From Pseudoalteromonas sp. P1-25 (GTDB lineage: Bacteria; Pseudomonadota; Gammaproteobacteria; Enterobacterales; Alteromonadaceae), in contig NZ_LKDW01000025.1 of NCBI RefSeq assembly GCF_001401805.1, positions 1-64,000 of the forward strand: DNA of 64,000 nt, in the 5' to 3' direction. A program made the position numbers and the translations under genes. Numbering within the stretch: position 1 is the stretch's first letter; every line of letters begins with the position of its first letter. This document shows, in pieces, positions 38,848 through 51,663 of this stretch. The notes under the pieces are model-generated. The model made no database searches. It was not told the DNA's origin and saw only the letters and a list, made by a program, of their open reading frames with translations.

Positions 38848-39564
38848 ATGAGAAACCAGCTATACCAACTCAGTGAAACCGATATAGCATTTCCAAACCC
38901 CGAATATGCACTCACCTCCCCCGATGGCCTGCTTGCCATAGGCGGGGATTTATCTGTAAAGCGATTAAGTAACGCCTATAAAATGGGGATTTTTCCGTGG
39001 TTTAGCGATGGTGAGCCCATTATGTGGTGGTCGCCAAGTGAACGCGGCATTGTAGAGCTAAATGACTTTCATATAAGTAAAAGCTTGCGTAAACATTTAA
39101 AAAAGCACCCTGTTAAAGTAACTGTTAACAATGCCTTTGCTGAGGTGATAGAAGCGTGCTGTGAGCAACGAATAGACACCGAAGGCACGTGGATAACAAA
39201 CGAGATGTTAAGCGCTTATATTGCTGCACATGACGCTAATATTGCGCATAGTGTTGAGGTATGGCAAAACGGCGAACTTGCCGGTGGGCTTTATGGCATT
39301 ATGCAAAATGGCATTTTTTGTGGCGAGTCGATGTTTCATCACCAAACTAATTGCTCAAAACTCGCCATGTGGGCGTTAGTAAATTGGTTAAAACGACATA
39401 ACGCACATTTTATTGACTGCCAACTAGAAAACCCCTATTTAAGCTCTTTAGGTGCAAAAGTGATCCCTCGCTCAGAATTTTTGACTAGACTTAAATTAGC
39501 AGATTCTTACAGCCTCAACCCGATGATGTGGCAGCCACAGGAGTTAATAGCAATTTATGAGTGA
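38848..39564 (+). CDS. aat: Leucyl/phenylalanyl-tRNA-protein transferase Aat
   Basis: Aat adds Leu or Phe to proteins with N-terminal Arg or Lys, turning them into ClpS-ClpAP substrates. The family core is FPNPEYALTSPDGLLAIGGDL, MGIFPWFSDGEPIMWWSPSER, YGIMQNGIFCGESMFH and DCQLENPYLSSLGA. Length is 238 residues (234 in E. coli). It overlaps bpt by 8 nt, so both N-terminal modifying enzymes are made together. Confidence 0.97.
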   Translation: MRNQLYQLSETDIAFPNPEYALTSPDGLLAIGGDLSVKRLSNAYKMGIFPWFSDGEPIMWWSPSERGIVELNDFHISKSLRKHLKKHPVKVTVNNAFAEVIEACCEQRIDTEGTWITNEMLSAYIAAHDANIAHSVEVWQNGELAGGLYGIMQNGIFCGESMFHHQTNCSKLAMWALVNWLKRHNAHFIDCQLENPYLSSLGAKVIPRSEFLTRLKLADSYSLNPMMWQPQELIAIYE

Positions 39565-40261
39565 GCACATACCTTCTCGCGTAGGCCTTAGCCAAGAGTT
39601 TGCTTGTAGCTATTTACCTGACAGGCAAGAACAATTATTGGTAATACTTGACCCTACCTGTTACAGCACGCAAAAATTTGAGATGCTTTTATCGCTCGGC
39701 TTTAGGCGTAGCGGTAACCAAATTTACCGACCTCATTGCCCGTCGTGTAGTGCCTGTAATTCTGTACGCGTGTTAGCTCAAGAGTTTGACCCGTCAAAAT
39801 CCCAAAAACGAAAACTCAATAAAGTAAAAGCACACTTTGAAGTTAAATACACTCAGGCTAAGCGCGAAGAATATTACCCGCTTTATAGTAAATACATTTC
39901 ATTACGTCACAGCGATGGCACTATGTTCCCCCCTAATATAGAGCAATTTCAAAGTTTTTTATTTTGTAGCTGGCTAGAAATAACGTTTATTGAACTTTGG
40001 CACCAAGACACTTTAGTTGCAGTAGCCGTAACCGATTGTATGGATAATGCTGTTTCAGCTATTTATACGTTTTTCGATCCCGACTTTGAGCACTACAGTT
40101 TAGGCACTGTGATGATTTTACAGCAGCTCGAATTTGCCAAACAACAAAATAAAGAATTTGTGTATTTGGGCTACCAAATCGATGAATGCACCAAAATGAA
40201 ATACAAAACTCAGTTTTTACCCGCGCAAAAACACGTTAATGACCAGTGGTTGGCTATTTAA
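39557..40261 (+). CDS. bpt: Aspartate/glutamate leucyltransferase Bpt
   Basis: Bpt adds leucine to proteins with N-terminal Asp or Glu, an N-degron branch absent from E. coli but known in Vibrio and other proteobacteria. It resembles eukaryotic Ate1: the cysteine cluster HCPSCSACNSVR near the N-terminus and the GNAT-like core with TFFDPDFEHYSLGTVMILQQ and YLGYQIDECTKMKYK. Length is 234 residues. It is translationally coupled to aat. Confidence 0.95.
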   Translation: MSEHIPSRVGLSQEFACSYLPDRQEQLLVILDPTCYSTQKFEMLLSLGFRRSGNQIYRPHCPSCSACNSVRVLAQEFDPSKSQKRKLNKVKAHFEVKYTQAKREEYYPLYSKYISLRHSDGTMFPPNIEQFQSFLFCSWLEITFIELWHQDTLVAVAVTDCMDNAVSAIYTFFDPDFEHYSLGTVMILQQLEFAKQQNKEFVYLGYQIDECTKMKYKTQFLPAQKHVNDQWLAI

Positions 40262-40333
40262 TTTGCAAAAATGCCCGCTGCGCCTTTACTTATTGGCGTA
40301 TTTTGGGCAAAATCTGCAGCGTTTAACTATTAA

Positions 40334-40570
<237 letters not shown>

Positions 40571-40620
40571 GTGCGTAAACGAGATTTAGTTTTTGGCTAG
40601 TGAATAACTAGCTTAAAGCG

Positions 40621-40668
40621 TTTATTAAATGTAATTGATGGTGCTGACTAGCAATTACATTTAATAAA
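40621..40668. repeat. 17-bp perfect inverted repeat after infA
   Basis: TTTATTAAATGTAATTG (40621-40637) and CAATTACATTTAATAAA (40652-40668) are exact inverted copies around 14 nt. It lies just before the infA terminator and is AT-rich, so it is not itself a normal terminator. Confidence 0.85.
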
Positions 40669-40670
40669 CA

Positions 40671-40697
40671 AAAAACCCAGCTTTTGCTGGGTTTTTT
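40671..40697. terminator. Rho-independent terminator after infA
   Basis: AAAAACCCAGC (40671-40681) pairs with GCTGGGTTTTT (40686-40696), loop TTTT. A- and T-runs on both sides make it bidirectional. Confidence 0.9.
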
Positions 40698-40813
40698 GTT
40701 GCCTAAAAAAAGCACAAAAAAGCCCACGCGTATGGCGCAGGCTAGTTTATATACCCATTCACATAATTAAGTTATCTATTTTGCGGATGGGTATTATAAG
40801 TAAATACACTGAT

Positions 40814-43081
40814 TTAAGCGGGTGTTAAATTACTTTCATAGTCAAAGTTAATTTTCTTATCTTTAACTGACACTTTAACAGTACCGCCATCAACCAGTTC
40901 ACCAAAGAGTATTTCGTTAGCCAATGGCTTTTTAAGCTCGTCTTGAATAACACGTGCCATTGGGCGCGCCCCCATTGCTTTATCGTAGCCTTTGTCTGCT
41001 AACCACTCTCGGGCCTTAGAGGTCAGCTCAAGATTAACTGACTTCTTATCTAATTGAGCTTGCAGCTCAACTACAAATTTATCGACCACTTGCAAGATAA
41101 CGTCTTTTTGAAGGTGGTTAAACCAAATAATATTATCTAAGCGGTTTCTAAATTCGGGTGAAAATACCTTGTTAATTTCGCTCATTGCATCATGCGTATG
41201 ATCTTGCTCGGTAAAGCCAATCGATTTACGTGTGGTTTCTTGCACACCGGCATTGGTTGTCATAACCACCACGACGTTTCTAAAGTCAGCTTTACGACCA
41301 TTATTATCGGTTAACGTACCGTGATCCATTACTTGCAGTAGTATGTTGTAAATATCTGGATGAGCTTTTTCAATTTCATCCAATAATACAACTGCATGCG
41401 GGTTTTTAATAACAGCTTCGGTAAGTAAGCCGCCTTGTTCAAAACCAACATACCCAGGAGGCGCACCAATTAGACGGCTCACTGCATGGCGCTCAACGTA
41501 CTCTGACATATCAAAGCGAATAAACTCTACGCCCATACACTTAGCCAGCTGTTTAGTCACCTCTGTTTTACCTACACCTGTAGGTCCAGCAAATAAGAAC
41601 GAGCCTACTGGCTTGTCTTCGTTTGCAAGCCCCGAGCGAGATAAACGAATCGCAGATGTTAGCGCGTCGATAGACTGATCTTGCCCAAACACTAACATTT
41701 TAAGATTACGATCAAGATTTTTAAGCGTTTCTTTATCGGTCGATGACACGCTTTGAGCTGGGATACGCGCCATTTTAGCAATAATCGATTCAATATCTGA
41801 TACACCAATGGTTTTTTTGCGCTTAGAGCTTGGCTGCAAACGTTGATTGGCACCGGCTTCGTCTATTACATCAATGGCTTTATCAGGTAAGTGACGCTCA
41901 TTAATGTATTTAGCACTTAGCTCTGCAGCTGCTTTTAGTGCTTTTTGTGTGTAACGAATGCCATGGTGTTCTTCATAACGCTCTTTTAAACCATTTAAAA
42001 TTTTAGTGGTATCAGCCACACTCGGTTCAAGTACATCAATTTTTTGGAAACGGCGAACTAACGCACGGTCTTTTTCAAAAATATTTTTGTACTCATTGTA
42101 AGTGGTTGAGCCCATACAACGTAACTGCCCGCTCGAAAGTAGCGGTTTAAGTAAGTTAGATGCATCCATAACACCACCCGATGCAGCACCTGCACCAATA
42201 ATAGTGTGTATTTCATCAATAAATAATATTGAGTTAGGTTTAGCTTGTAACTCTTTTAACAGGCTCTTAAAGCGTTTTTCAAAGTCGCCGCGGTATTTAG
42301 TGCCAGCAAGCAATGCGCCCATATCAAGCGAGTAAACAACAGCATCGGCAATCACTTCAGGCACTTGCTCGTTAACAATACGATACGCAAGGCCCTCTGC
42401 AATGGCTGTTTTACCAACGCCGGCTTCACCAACAAGCAATGGGTTATTCTTTTTACGGCGACATAAAACCTGCACCGTACGCTCTACTTCGCTGTCGCGA
42501 CCTACTAATGGGTCTATGTTGCCGTCTTTAGCTTGCGCATTTAAGTTAGTGGTAAAGCTATCTAACTTACTTGCTTCTTCGTTTTGAACCTCTTGTACTT
42601 CTTCATGAATATCGTCAGTGTCATCACCTAACTCATCATCGGATTTAGAAATACCATGAGAAATAAAATTCACTATATCTAAGCGAGAAATATCGCTTTT
42701 CTTAAGTAGATAAACTGCTTGGCTTTCCTGTTCAGAAAAAATAGCAACAAGGACGTTTACTCCCGTCACTTCGTTTTTACCTGATGATTGAACATGAAAA
42801 ACTGCACGCTGAAGCACGCGCTGAAAGCCCAGTGTTGGTTGGGTTTCGCGTTCTTCTTCTAAGTCGGGAATAACCGGTGTGGTTTCGTCTATAAATTCTA
42901 ATAGCTCGGTTTTTAAACCTGAAATATCCACCCCACAGGCGTTTAACGCTTCGCCTGCTGAAGGATTATCTAAAAGCGCAAGTAAAAGGTGTTCTACCGT
43001 CATAAACTCATGGCGGCGTGTACGCGCTTCACGAAACGCGGCGTTTAACGTTAGTTCTAAGTCTTTGTTTAGCATTGGCAA
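40814..43081 (-). CDS. clpA: ATP-dependent Clp protease ATP-binding subunit ClpA
   Basis: ClpA is the unfoldase of ClpAP and receives N-degron substrates from ClpS. It has the Clp N domain (residues about 1-145), then two AAA+ modules: Walker [10 protein letters not shown] with Walker [10 protein letters not shown], and [12 protein letters not shown] with [11 protein letters not shown]. The ClpP-docking loop is IGF (RKSIGFTEQ). Length is 755 residues (758 in E. coli). clpS lies 62 nt upstream on the same strand. Confidence 0.97.
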   Translation of the reverse strand: MPMLNKDLELTLNAAFREARTRRHEFMTVEHLLLALLDNPSAGEALNACGVDISGLKTELLEFIDETTPVIPDLEEERETQPTLGFQRVLQRAVFHVQSSGKNEVTGVNVLVAIFSEQESQAVYLLKKSDISRLDIVNFISHGISKSDDELGDDTDDIHEEVQEVQNEEASKLDSFTTNLNAQAKDGNIDPLVGRDSEVERTVQVLCRRKKNNPLLVGEAGVGKTAIAEGLAYRIVNEQVPEVIADAVVYSLDMGALLAGTKYRGDFEKRFKSLLKELQAKPNSILFIDEIHTIIGAGAASGGVMDASNLLKPLLSSGQLRCMGSTTYNEYKNIFEKDRALVRRFQKIDVLEPSVADTTKILNGLKERYEEHHGIRYTQKALKAAAELSAKYINERHLPDKAIDVIDEAGANQRLQPSSKRKKTIGVSDIESIIAKMARIPAQSVSSTDKETLKNLDRNLKMLVFGQDQSIDALTSAIRLSRSGLANEDKPVGSFLFAGPTGVGKTEVTKQLAKCMGVEFIRFDMSEYVERHAVSRLIGAPPGYVGFEQGGLLTEAVIKNPHAVVLLDEIEKAHPDIYNILLQVMDHGTLTDNNGRKADFRNVVVVMTTNAGVQETTRKSIGFTEQDHTHDAMSEINKVFSPEFRNRLDNIIWFNHLQKDVILQVVDKFVVELQAQLDKKSVNLELTSKAREWLADKGYDKAMGARPMARVIQDELKKPLANEILFGELVDGGTVKVSVKDKKINFDYESNLTPA

Positions 43082-43143
43082 CCCCTTACTGAGATAATTA
43101 TTTTATACCACAACAATGAGATGATTGATCACCTAATTGGTAT

Positions 43144-43461
43144 TTATTCCTGCTCACAACTACAAAGCAGTGGATGCTCGTTATCCCGTGCATAACGGTT
43201 AACTTGTTCCGCTTTGGTATGGGCTACATCGGCGCTAAATACACCGCATATCCCCTTCCCTTTTTCGTGAACTTGTAGCATCACATCAGTTGCTCTATCG
43301 CTATCCATATTGAAAAACGTCATCAGGACTTCTATTACAAAGTCCATTGGCGTGTAGTCGTCGTTATTTAAAACAACTTTGTATTTTCGCGGTGGTTGCA
43401 GCTTTTGCTTTTCACTATCGCGAACTGTGTCTATGACACCTGAATCTTTCATACCACTCAT
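43144..43461 (-). CDS. clpS: ClpS adaptor protein
   Basis: ClpS recognises N-terminal Leu, Phe, Tyr and Trp and delivers those proteins to ClpAP. A flexible N-terminal tail (about 25 residues) leads into the core. The pocket residues Asn-Asp ([16 protein letters not shown]) and His (LQVHEKGKG) are present. Length is 105 residues. Together with aat, bpt and clpA it completes the N-degron pathway in this window. Confidence 0.97.
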   Translation of the reverse strand: MSGMKDSGVIDTVRDSEKQKLQPPRKYKVVLNNDDYTPMDFVIEVLMTFFNMDSDRATDVMLQVHEKGKGICGVFSADVAHTKAEQVNRYARDNEHPLLCSCEQE

Positions 43462-43661
43462 AATTAAATATAGTCTTGTCTTTAGAACTCAAGCAAACTT
43501 GAATAAAAAATAAATTAAATGTTAAAAAAATAACACAAAACACTTGACTGACTGGCCAAATAAACTACAGTCAGAAGTAGATTGATTAATCCTTAGTCAG
43601 TCTAGCAAATTATACGGTTTAGAATAACTAAATTAGTCAACTTATAGAAGGATGTAGAAGT

Positions 43662-43880
43662 ATGGCTTGTGGTAAAGTCAAATGGTTCAACAACGCCAAA
43701 GGTTTTGGTTTCATCGTAGAAGACGGCTGCGAGAATGATATTTTCGCTCATTACTCAACGATTGTAATGGACGGTTATAAGACACTTAAAGCTGGTCAAG
43801 ATGTAACATTCGAGCTAGAACAAGGCCCTAAGGGCTTACACGCTAAAAACATAGCCCCTAACGGCGACATTTTAGAGTGA
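43662..43880 (+). CDS. cspD: Cold-shock-like protein CspD
   Basis: The 72-residue cold-shock domain has RNP1 (KGFGFIVED) and RNP2 (NDIFAHYSTI, a variant of DVFVHFS). In E. coli CspD inhibits replication in stationary phase and lies divergent from clpS, as here. Two unusual features are Cys3 and Cys24. AGAAGGATG lies before the start. Regulation in this organism is unknown. Confidence 0.92.
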   Translation: MACGKVKWFNNAKGFGFIVEDGCENDIFAHYSTIVMDGYKTLKAGQDVTFELEQGPKGLHAKNIAPNGDILE

Positions 43881-46550
<2,670 letters not shown>

Positions 46551-46564
46551 TTTTAGATTAAATT

Positions 46565-46600
46565 AAAAAACCGCTTACGAAAAAAGTAAGCGGTTTTTTT
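46565..46600 (+). terminator. Rho-independent terminator after icd
   Basis: AAAACCGCTTAC pairs with GTAAGCGGTTTT around CGAAAAAA-type loop, followed by T8. Confidence 0.9.
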
Positions 46601-46672
46601 TGTGCCTAGCTTTTGTATAAAAAATCCGCTATTTATAAAATAGCGGCCTGTAAACAATTAAAGCTATTTTAA

Positions 46673-47917
46673 TTACTTTGTATAAGCTCTAGGCATAGGT
46701 GACTCAGTAGTGTAGCGCTCACGTAGTTTATCTTGGCGAGACTGTGTAGATACCTCTTCACCATTAATAATCATTTTGCTTACATGACTGCTTAACTCAA
46801 ACGGGTCATTGCTCCACATCACTACATCAGCGGCTTTTCCAACTTCAATACTGCCAGCATTAATATTAAACACACTTGCTACATTAGATGTAACGGCCTT
46901 TAATGCGCCTTGTTGGCTCATGCCATATGAAACAGCATTGCCTGCATCAAAACGAAGTTGGTAAATATTATGACTGGCATCGCCGCCCACGGTTAAAATA
47001 ACCTTAACCCCTGCTTTTTCTAGCACGGCTGCGTTATCTAAACTGGCATGTAACGAGTCAAAGCTTGAGGGTAAGCTATCCATAGCACTCATAATTACGG
47101 GTACTTGCGCTTTAGCAATCTGCTCTTTAACAACAACCGCATCTTGTGCGCCATTGAGCACTAAATTAATACCAAATTGCGCTTTAACTTTAAGGAGTTC
47201 AATAATATCGGCCGCACGAGATACGCCAACTACCATTGGCATATCGCCGCTAAGTACTTTACGCATGACTTTATCTTCAGTGCTAGGCTTGCTGTCGTCG
47301 TCTTTTTTAGGCTTTTTAGCTGCTTTTGTTTGGTGCTCTTCAAGCTTATTAATGAGGGTTTGCAATGTAAATGCGCGCGACCCCTTGCTGCGCTCACCCA
47401 AATAAACCACTAAAGCAGCTTGCTTTTGTATATCGCTTTGTAAATCTCCGCTTAAATCAACAACACTTGCTAGGCCTGCAAAAATACTATCGCCCCCATG
47501 TGGGGTAATAACATCGCGAGTTACACCACCTTTACGTGCATAAGGGATAAGGCTTGAGTGAGCGTTGTAAGCAAGGCTTACGTCAAAATCAATACCTGCT
47601 TTTTCTTCGCCAGCATCACGTGAGCCTGCAACCGCGCTGACTTCTACTAAGCCAAGTTGGTTAATACTGGCAATAAACCCTGGCGTAACAATGCGGCCTT
47701 GAGCATCGATAACTTGGTCTGCATATACTTGTTGCGGGTTAATAGCGGTAATTTTACCGTTATCCATTATAATACTTGCGTTCTCTAGCACACCTTGCTC
47801 AGTAGCGGTATGAAGCGTTGCATTCACAATGGCAAGCGAGCGAGCATCCACTGTAGCTGAGGCTAACAATCCGGCAGCAACCAGAGATAGCGAAAACGAA
47901 CGTGATAAATTTTTCAT
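46673..47917 (-). CDS. Exported amidohydrolase-like protein lacking the HxH metal motif
   Basis: The 414-residue protein has a signal peptide (ends ATVDA) and the amidohydrolase barrel frame: an opening sandwich (AIVNATLHTATEQGVLENA), DAQGRIVTPGFIASINQLG and a closing AADVVMWSNDPFELSSHV. Active relatives read PGxIDxHxHxG at the second site; here it is PGFIASINQLG, so both His ligands are missing. A Lys/Asp insertion (KKPKKDDDSKPS) interrupts the middle. It follows the intact paralogue by 10 nt, so the two are made together. Probably a non-catalytic partner or an altered-function enzyme. Confidence 0.82.
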   Translation of the reverse strand: MKNLSRSFSLSLVAAGLLASATVDARSLAIVNATLHTATEQGVLENASIIMDNGKITAINPQQVYADQVIDAQGRIVTPGFIASINQLGLVEVSAVAGSRDAGEEKAGIDFDVSLAYNAHSSLIPYARKGGVTRDVITPHGGDSIFAGLASVVDLSGDLQSDIQKQAALVVYLGERSKGSRAFTLQTLINKLEEHQTKAAKKPKKDDDSKPSTEDKVMRKVLSGDMPMVVGVSRAADIIELLKVKAQFGINLVLNGAQDAVVVKEQIAKAQVPVIMSAMDSLPSSFDSLHASLDNAAVLEKAGVKVILTVGGDASHNIYQLRFDAGNAVSYGMSQQGALKAVTSNVASVFNINAGSIEVGKAADVVMWSNDPFELSSHVSKMIINGEEVSTQSRQDKLRERYTTESPMPRAYTK

Positions 47918-47927
47918 TCTGGGCTCC

Positions 47928-49310
47928 TTATTGTTGGCCTAACATAAAATCACTTTGTGCCTGAAATGCGCTGTCGTTTCTATCGTAAACTTTTGCGCCA
48001 TCAATAAATACTTGTTCAGCTTTTGCGTAAACGCTAAATGGGTTTTGGTTCCAAATAACAACATCGCCTTGCTTACCTGCTTCAAGCGAACCCGTTTTAT
48101 CTTCAATACCCAATGATTTAGCCGCGTTAGAAGTGATCCACTTAATTGCGTGCTGCTCCGAAATATCAAAACCATTTTCGTTTGCACGGTACATTACTTT
48201 ACCCGCTTCTTGGTTTAAGCGCTGAATAGTGGTGTCTGAGTCAGAGTGCACAATAGCGCACGAATTTTTTACCGCATCAACAATAGCTACGTTTTCTTGA
48301 ACCATGTCGTAGGCTTCCATTTTAAAGCCCCACCAATCTGGCCAAAGTGCAGCACACGAACCATTTTCAGCCAGTAAATCTGCAATTTTATAAGCTTCTA
48401 CACCGTGATGGAAAGTACCTGCGTGATAGCCAAATTCTTTTGACAGATCGATCATCATTGCCATTTCTTCAGCTTTATAACAATGATTATGAATTAACAC
48501 TTCACCTTCAATAACCGCTTTTAGTGTATCGTGCTTAATGTCGCGAGCCGGTGCTTGTGGGTTTAAGCCTGCTTCGTAATCAGCGTCGTACTTGTCCCAT
48601 GCACGTTTGTACTCTTGTGCTTCTGCCCATGCCATTCTGTAGCCGGCCATGTTACCCATACGGGTTGAAGGTAAAGTACCTTGGCGGCCATATACGCGTT
48701 TTGGGTTTTCACCACAGGCCATTTTTAAGCCATTAGGTGCATCAGGAAATTTCATTGCTTGCATTGTATGCGCAGGAATGTTTTTGAGTGTTACGCCACG
48801 CCCGCCAAATAGGTTAGCTGAACCTGGTAAAATTTGTAGTGAAGTAATACCACCTTCGCGGGCGCGGTTAAAGCCTGGATCTTGAGGCCATACAGAATGC
48901 TCTACCCACACCTCGGCAGTATTTGGGCTGGTCATTTCGTTACCATCTTGATGAGACTCAACTGATGGGCTTGGGTAGGCACCTAAGTGAGAGTGTACAT
49001 CAATAATACCTGGGGTAACCCATTTACCCTGTGCATCAATGGTTATATCTGCATTGGCCGATAAGTCTTTACCTACTTGTTGTACTTTACCATCAACAAG
49101 TAGTACATCAGCATCATTTAAACGCTCGCCTGTACCGGTAAGTACGGTTGCATTGGTAATTAAAGTGCTTTTACTTGCCAGCGGTGTGTAAGTGCTTGGG
49201 TATGGGTTTTTATTAATGGTGATTTTTGCATCTTGCGGGCCGTTTTCTTGGCAACCAACAAGCGCAGCAGCTAAACCAACTGCTAACAAAGAGGGTGCAA
49301 ATTTTTGCAT
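47928..49310 (-). CDS. Amidohydrolase family lipoprotein
   Basis: The 460-residue product has a lipoprotein signal (lipobox LVGC, Cys20). It is a complete metal-dependent amidohydrolase: PGIIDVHSHLGAYPSP (HxH), HNHCYKAEEM and YHAGTFHHGVEAYK (further His), and HSDSDTTIQR (metal Asp). The end EAGKQGDVVIWNQNPFSVYA is the imidazolonepropionase-like closing segment. The substrate is unknown, perhaps a cyclic dipeptide or other periplasmic amide. It is the first gene of a two-gene operon with its HxH-less paralogue. Confidence 0.87.
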   Translation of the reverse strand: MQKFAPSLLAVGLAAALVGCQENGPQDAKITINKNPYPSTYTPLASKSTLITNATVLTGTGERLNDADVLLVDGKVQQVGKDLSANADITIDAQGKWVTPGIIDVHSHLGAYPSPSVESHQDGNEMTSPNTAEVWVEHSVWPQDPGFNRAREGGITSLQILPGSANLFGGRGVTLKNIPAHTMQAMKFPDAPNGLKMACGENPKRVYGRQGTLPSTRMGNMAGYRMAWAEAQEYKRAWDKYDADYEAGLNPQAPARDIKHDTLKAVIEGEVLIHNHCYKAEEMAMMIDLSKEFGYHAGTFHHGVEAYKIADLLAENGSCAALWPDWWGFKMEAYDMVQENVAIVDAVKNSCAIVHSDSDTTIQRLNQEAGKVMYRANENGFDISEQHAIKWITSNAAKSLGIEDKTGSLEAGKQGDVVIWNQNPFSVYAKAEQVFIDGAKVYDRNDSAFQAQSDFMLGQQ

Positions 49311-49410
49311 GTTGTTAGGTTCTCCTGTTTTTTTGCTACTTTAGCTAAAGCGGCGTAATAAAGCTAAAAAAACAGGTAAAAAAGCGATTAATTGAGTTAA
49401 ACGGCTGTCA

Positions 49411-50196
49411 TTATTTTTTTATATAATTGTTATACAACTTTTCTAGCGCGGCTTCGGTAGTAAGGGAAGGATCTTTGTTTATAAAGTGTTTAACCGTGCG
49501 TGTCACAAAGTCTGAATTTTGCTTATGTTGCTTAGCAAAATCCTTAATTAAACTATTGCCATCGCTTGCTGTTGTTACTTTATTATGGCGATGACGATAC
49601 TGGCTAAGCGCCCTGTTAAAATCGCCATTATAATCCTCAACCAGTATTTTATAAAAATCACTTTTTTGAACTTTAAGCACGTTAATACAGTAATTTAATG
49701 CCTCTTTAAAGTCGGTAAAAACGGTGCCTTCTACATCAAACTCTTTGGTTTTTTCGCGTACGGTTACACGGGCTTCTTCGGTGGCATATGTAAAGCCTGT
49801 AAATGCTAAACGCTCAGATGCCTCTTTACCTAATTTCATACCCGCTTGAATGCTGTGCGCAAATTCATCGCTCATTTCGCTTAATTCGTTTTCTTCCCAC
49901 ATGTTATAAACACGCAGCGCTTTAGCATACTTATTAGAGAGCTTTTTTTTAAGTTTTGTAAAGCGCTCATCTATTGTCATTAGCCTTTCATTATGTAATA
50001 AGGCATGGCACTCGTAACATGCTGCAATTGATATAAAATCGGCCTCTTCGCCTAAATCAATAATGCTCTGTAACATGTGCAGGGGCGGGCAATGGTCGCG
50101 CTCTGTGGCTTCGCACCCACAATAAAAACATTGGTTAAAATGTTTGTGCTCGCAGGCATACGCTTGCTGGTAATAGCTGGCTAACGTTTTGCTCAC
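49411..50196 (-). CDS. HNH-like zinc-site protein of unknown function
   Basis: The 261-residue protein begins with a zinc-ribbon/HNH-like segment: CFYCGCEATERDHCPP, then ACYECHALLHNERL, in the CxxC...DH...CxxC...H order of HNH nucleases. The rest is helical and charged, with a C-terminal repeat-like region (KDFAKQHKQNSDFVTRTVKH). No known complete family was recognised. No mobile-element signature is beside it. Nuclease activity is possible but unproven, since the HNH catalytic His-Asn pair is only partly clear. Confidence 0.6.
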   Translation of the reverse strand: MSKTLASYYQQAYACEHKHFNQCFYCGCEATERDHCPPLHMLQSIIDLGEEADFISIAACYECHALLHNERLMTIDERFTKLKKKLSNKYAKALRVYNMWEENELSEMSDEFAHSIQAGMKLGKEASERLAFTGFTYATEEARVTVREKTKEFDVEGTVFTDFKEALNYCINVLKVQKSDFYKILVEDYNGDFNRALSQYRHRHNKVTTASDGNSLIKDFAKQHKQNSDFVTRTVKHFINKDPSLTTEAALEKLYNNYIKK

Positions 50197-50446
50197 TGGT
50201 TCTCCTAAAAATTAAGCGCGTAAATATTGGGGGCGATGATAGCAGGCTGAGAAAATATGTCAGTAGCTGTAAAATAATTTTACCTAAGTGTGTCAAAAAA
50301 CACACTTATTAGGGCTTAAATTCAGTCACCTAGGTTAAATGTGTATTTTTAAACATACCTGCTTACACCTTGTTGCGTTTGGTTAACAGCTTTTTAGTTT
50401 AAATCGCTCAATAATGAAGCTGAACCACAAACAATGAGGACTAATT

Positions 50447-50812
50447 ATGAACACGTTAAAAGCGACTTTTTGCACAACTATGGTACTAGGGGCAACTTTA
50501 TTAATCGCAAAACCAGCATTAGCAACGCAGTTTATCGCGGCTGATTCTTCGCCAGGTACACAGGCTTGTATGGCTGTTGCAGCGAATAAATCGTACAGTT
50601 TGCGTAAAGCGTTACGCGATTTAAATATAAGCAAAGCGGTAATGAGCAAAAAACTGCACTGTAATAACTTATCAATGGGCGACTTTGTTAGTTTGTATAA
50701 CCTTGATAAAAGCGCTAATTATTTAAATATTGATACCAGCACGCGCACATCAATTAAAGATTTAGCTAAATCGTACAACCCAGAAAAAGTCATCATCACA
50801 GGGCCAAAATAG
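50447..50812 (+). CDS. Periplasmic DUF3718-like protein
   Basis: The 121-residue protein has a signal peptide ending PALAT and a small mature domain with two Cys (TQACMAVA, KLHCNNL), likely bonded. Segments such as CMAVAANKSYSLRKALRDL and NLSMGDFVSLYNL match a family recalled as DUF3718 from Alteromonadales. The function is unknown. The start has ATGAGGAC upstream. Confidence 0.65.
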   Translation: MNTLKATFCTTMVLGATLLIAKPALATQFIAADSSPGTQACMAVAANKSYSLRKALRDLNISKAVMSKKLHCNNLSMGDFVSLYNLDKSANYLNIDTSTRTSIKDLAKSYNPEKVIITGPK

Positions 50813-50861
50813 TATGGTGTTAACACAAAACTAAGTCTGCTTTGCAAGCAGGCTTAGTTTA

Positions 50862-51554
50862 TTAAATAATGGCCGCAATTAAGCCAAATAAACCGCCAAA
50901 CACACCGCCCCACACAACTAGCCAACCTAAATGCTCACGTATCATCGTTTGAATAATGTCTTTAACCATTTTAGGGGTGAGTTCATTTAAACGCTCATCA
51001 ACTAATTTAAGTACCGTAGCATGTAAGCTTTGTGCGCTATTGCCTTGCGACAACGTATCGTTTACTAGCGCTTTAAAATCGTCTGTTTGGCTAATTTGCG
51101 CAAGTGATAGCTGCATTTTTTCAATAAACTTTTCTCGCATTGGCTCTATTGCCTCTGTGCCGCCAAACATACCTAGCATGCTACCAAACTGTGATTGCTC
51201 TATCACGTGCAGTAGGTTGTCGAACGCAGGGTTTAAATCAACCTTAGTAATAATGCCTTCAAAGTCGATATTAGGTTGTGCTTTGTTAAGTAGATTATTA
51301 ATTTTTTGCTCTGAGAAAAACTCAGTCAAAATTAAATTACGAATAGCCACTTTAAAACTTTCAAATTTTAGAGCAATAACGCCCGAGCCATATAACAAAG
51401 GGACCTTTTCAAATAACATATGAACAGCCAATAAGTTTGTGACAGCACCAGATAGCGCAAATAACCCCACCGATAATACAATGGCCTGGTTAAAAAAGTA
51501 GCCTATCACGACACACAAAACCGCAAGCAAATTGGTGATAAAACTTTTGTTCAT
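50862..51554 (-). CDS. DUF445 family membrane protein
   Basis: The 230-residue protein has N-terminal membrane helices (LLAVLCVVIGYFFNQAIVLSVGLFALSGAVTN-type segment), the conserved NLLAVHMLFEKVP loop, a helical soluble middle and a final membrane helix (LGWLVVWGGVFGGLFGLIAAII). DUF445 proteins have no known activity. The ATG at 51554 has GGAG 6 nt upstream; the longer frame to 51701 adds unrelated residues and is rejected. Confidence 0.82.
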   Translation of the reverse strand: MNKSFITNLLAVLCVVIGYFFNQAIVLSVGLFALSGAVTNLLAVHMLFEKVPLLYGSGVIALKFESFKVAIRNLILTEFFSEQKINNLLNKAQPNIDFEGIITKVDLNPAFDNLLHVIEQSQFGSMLGMFGGTEAIEPMREKFIEKMQLSLAQISQTDDFKALVNDTLSQGNSAQSLHATVLKLVDERLNELTPKMVKDIIQTMIREHLGWLVVWGGVFGGLFGLIAAII

Positions 51555-51663
51555 TGTTACTCCATTAGCATTTTTTATATCGTTAATTTTACAACGATTA
51601 GTTTGTTTAATTAATACTTTTTTGCCATAGTTTAAGTATCTGTTTAAAAGGCGAGCAATTGAT

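Noticed and set aside
50285..50308. Inverted repeat TAAGTGTGT...ACACACTTA before the DUF3718 gene.
   Set aside because: It has no T run to act as a terminator and no second copy nearby. It may be an operator, but there is not enough to call it one.
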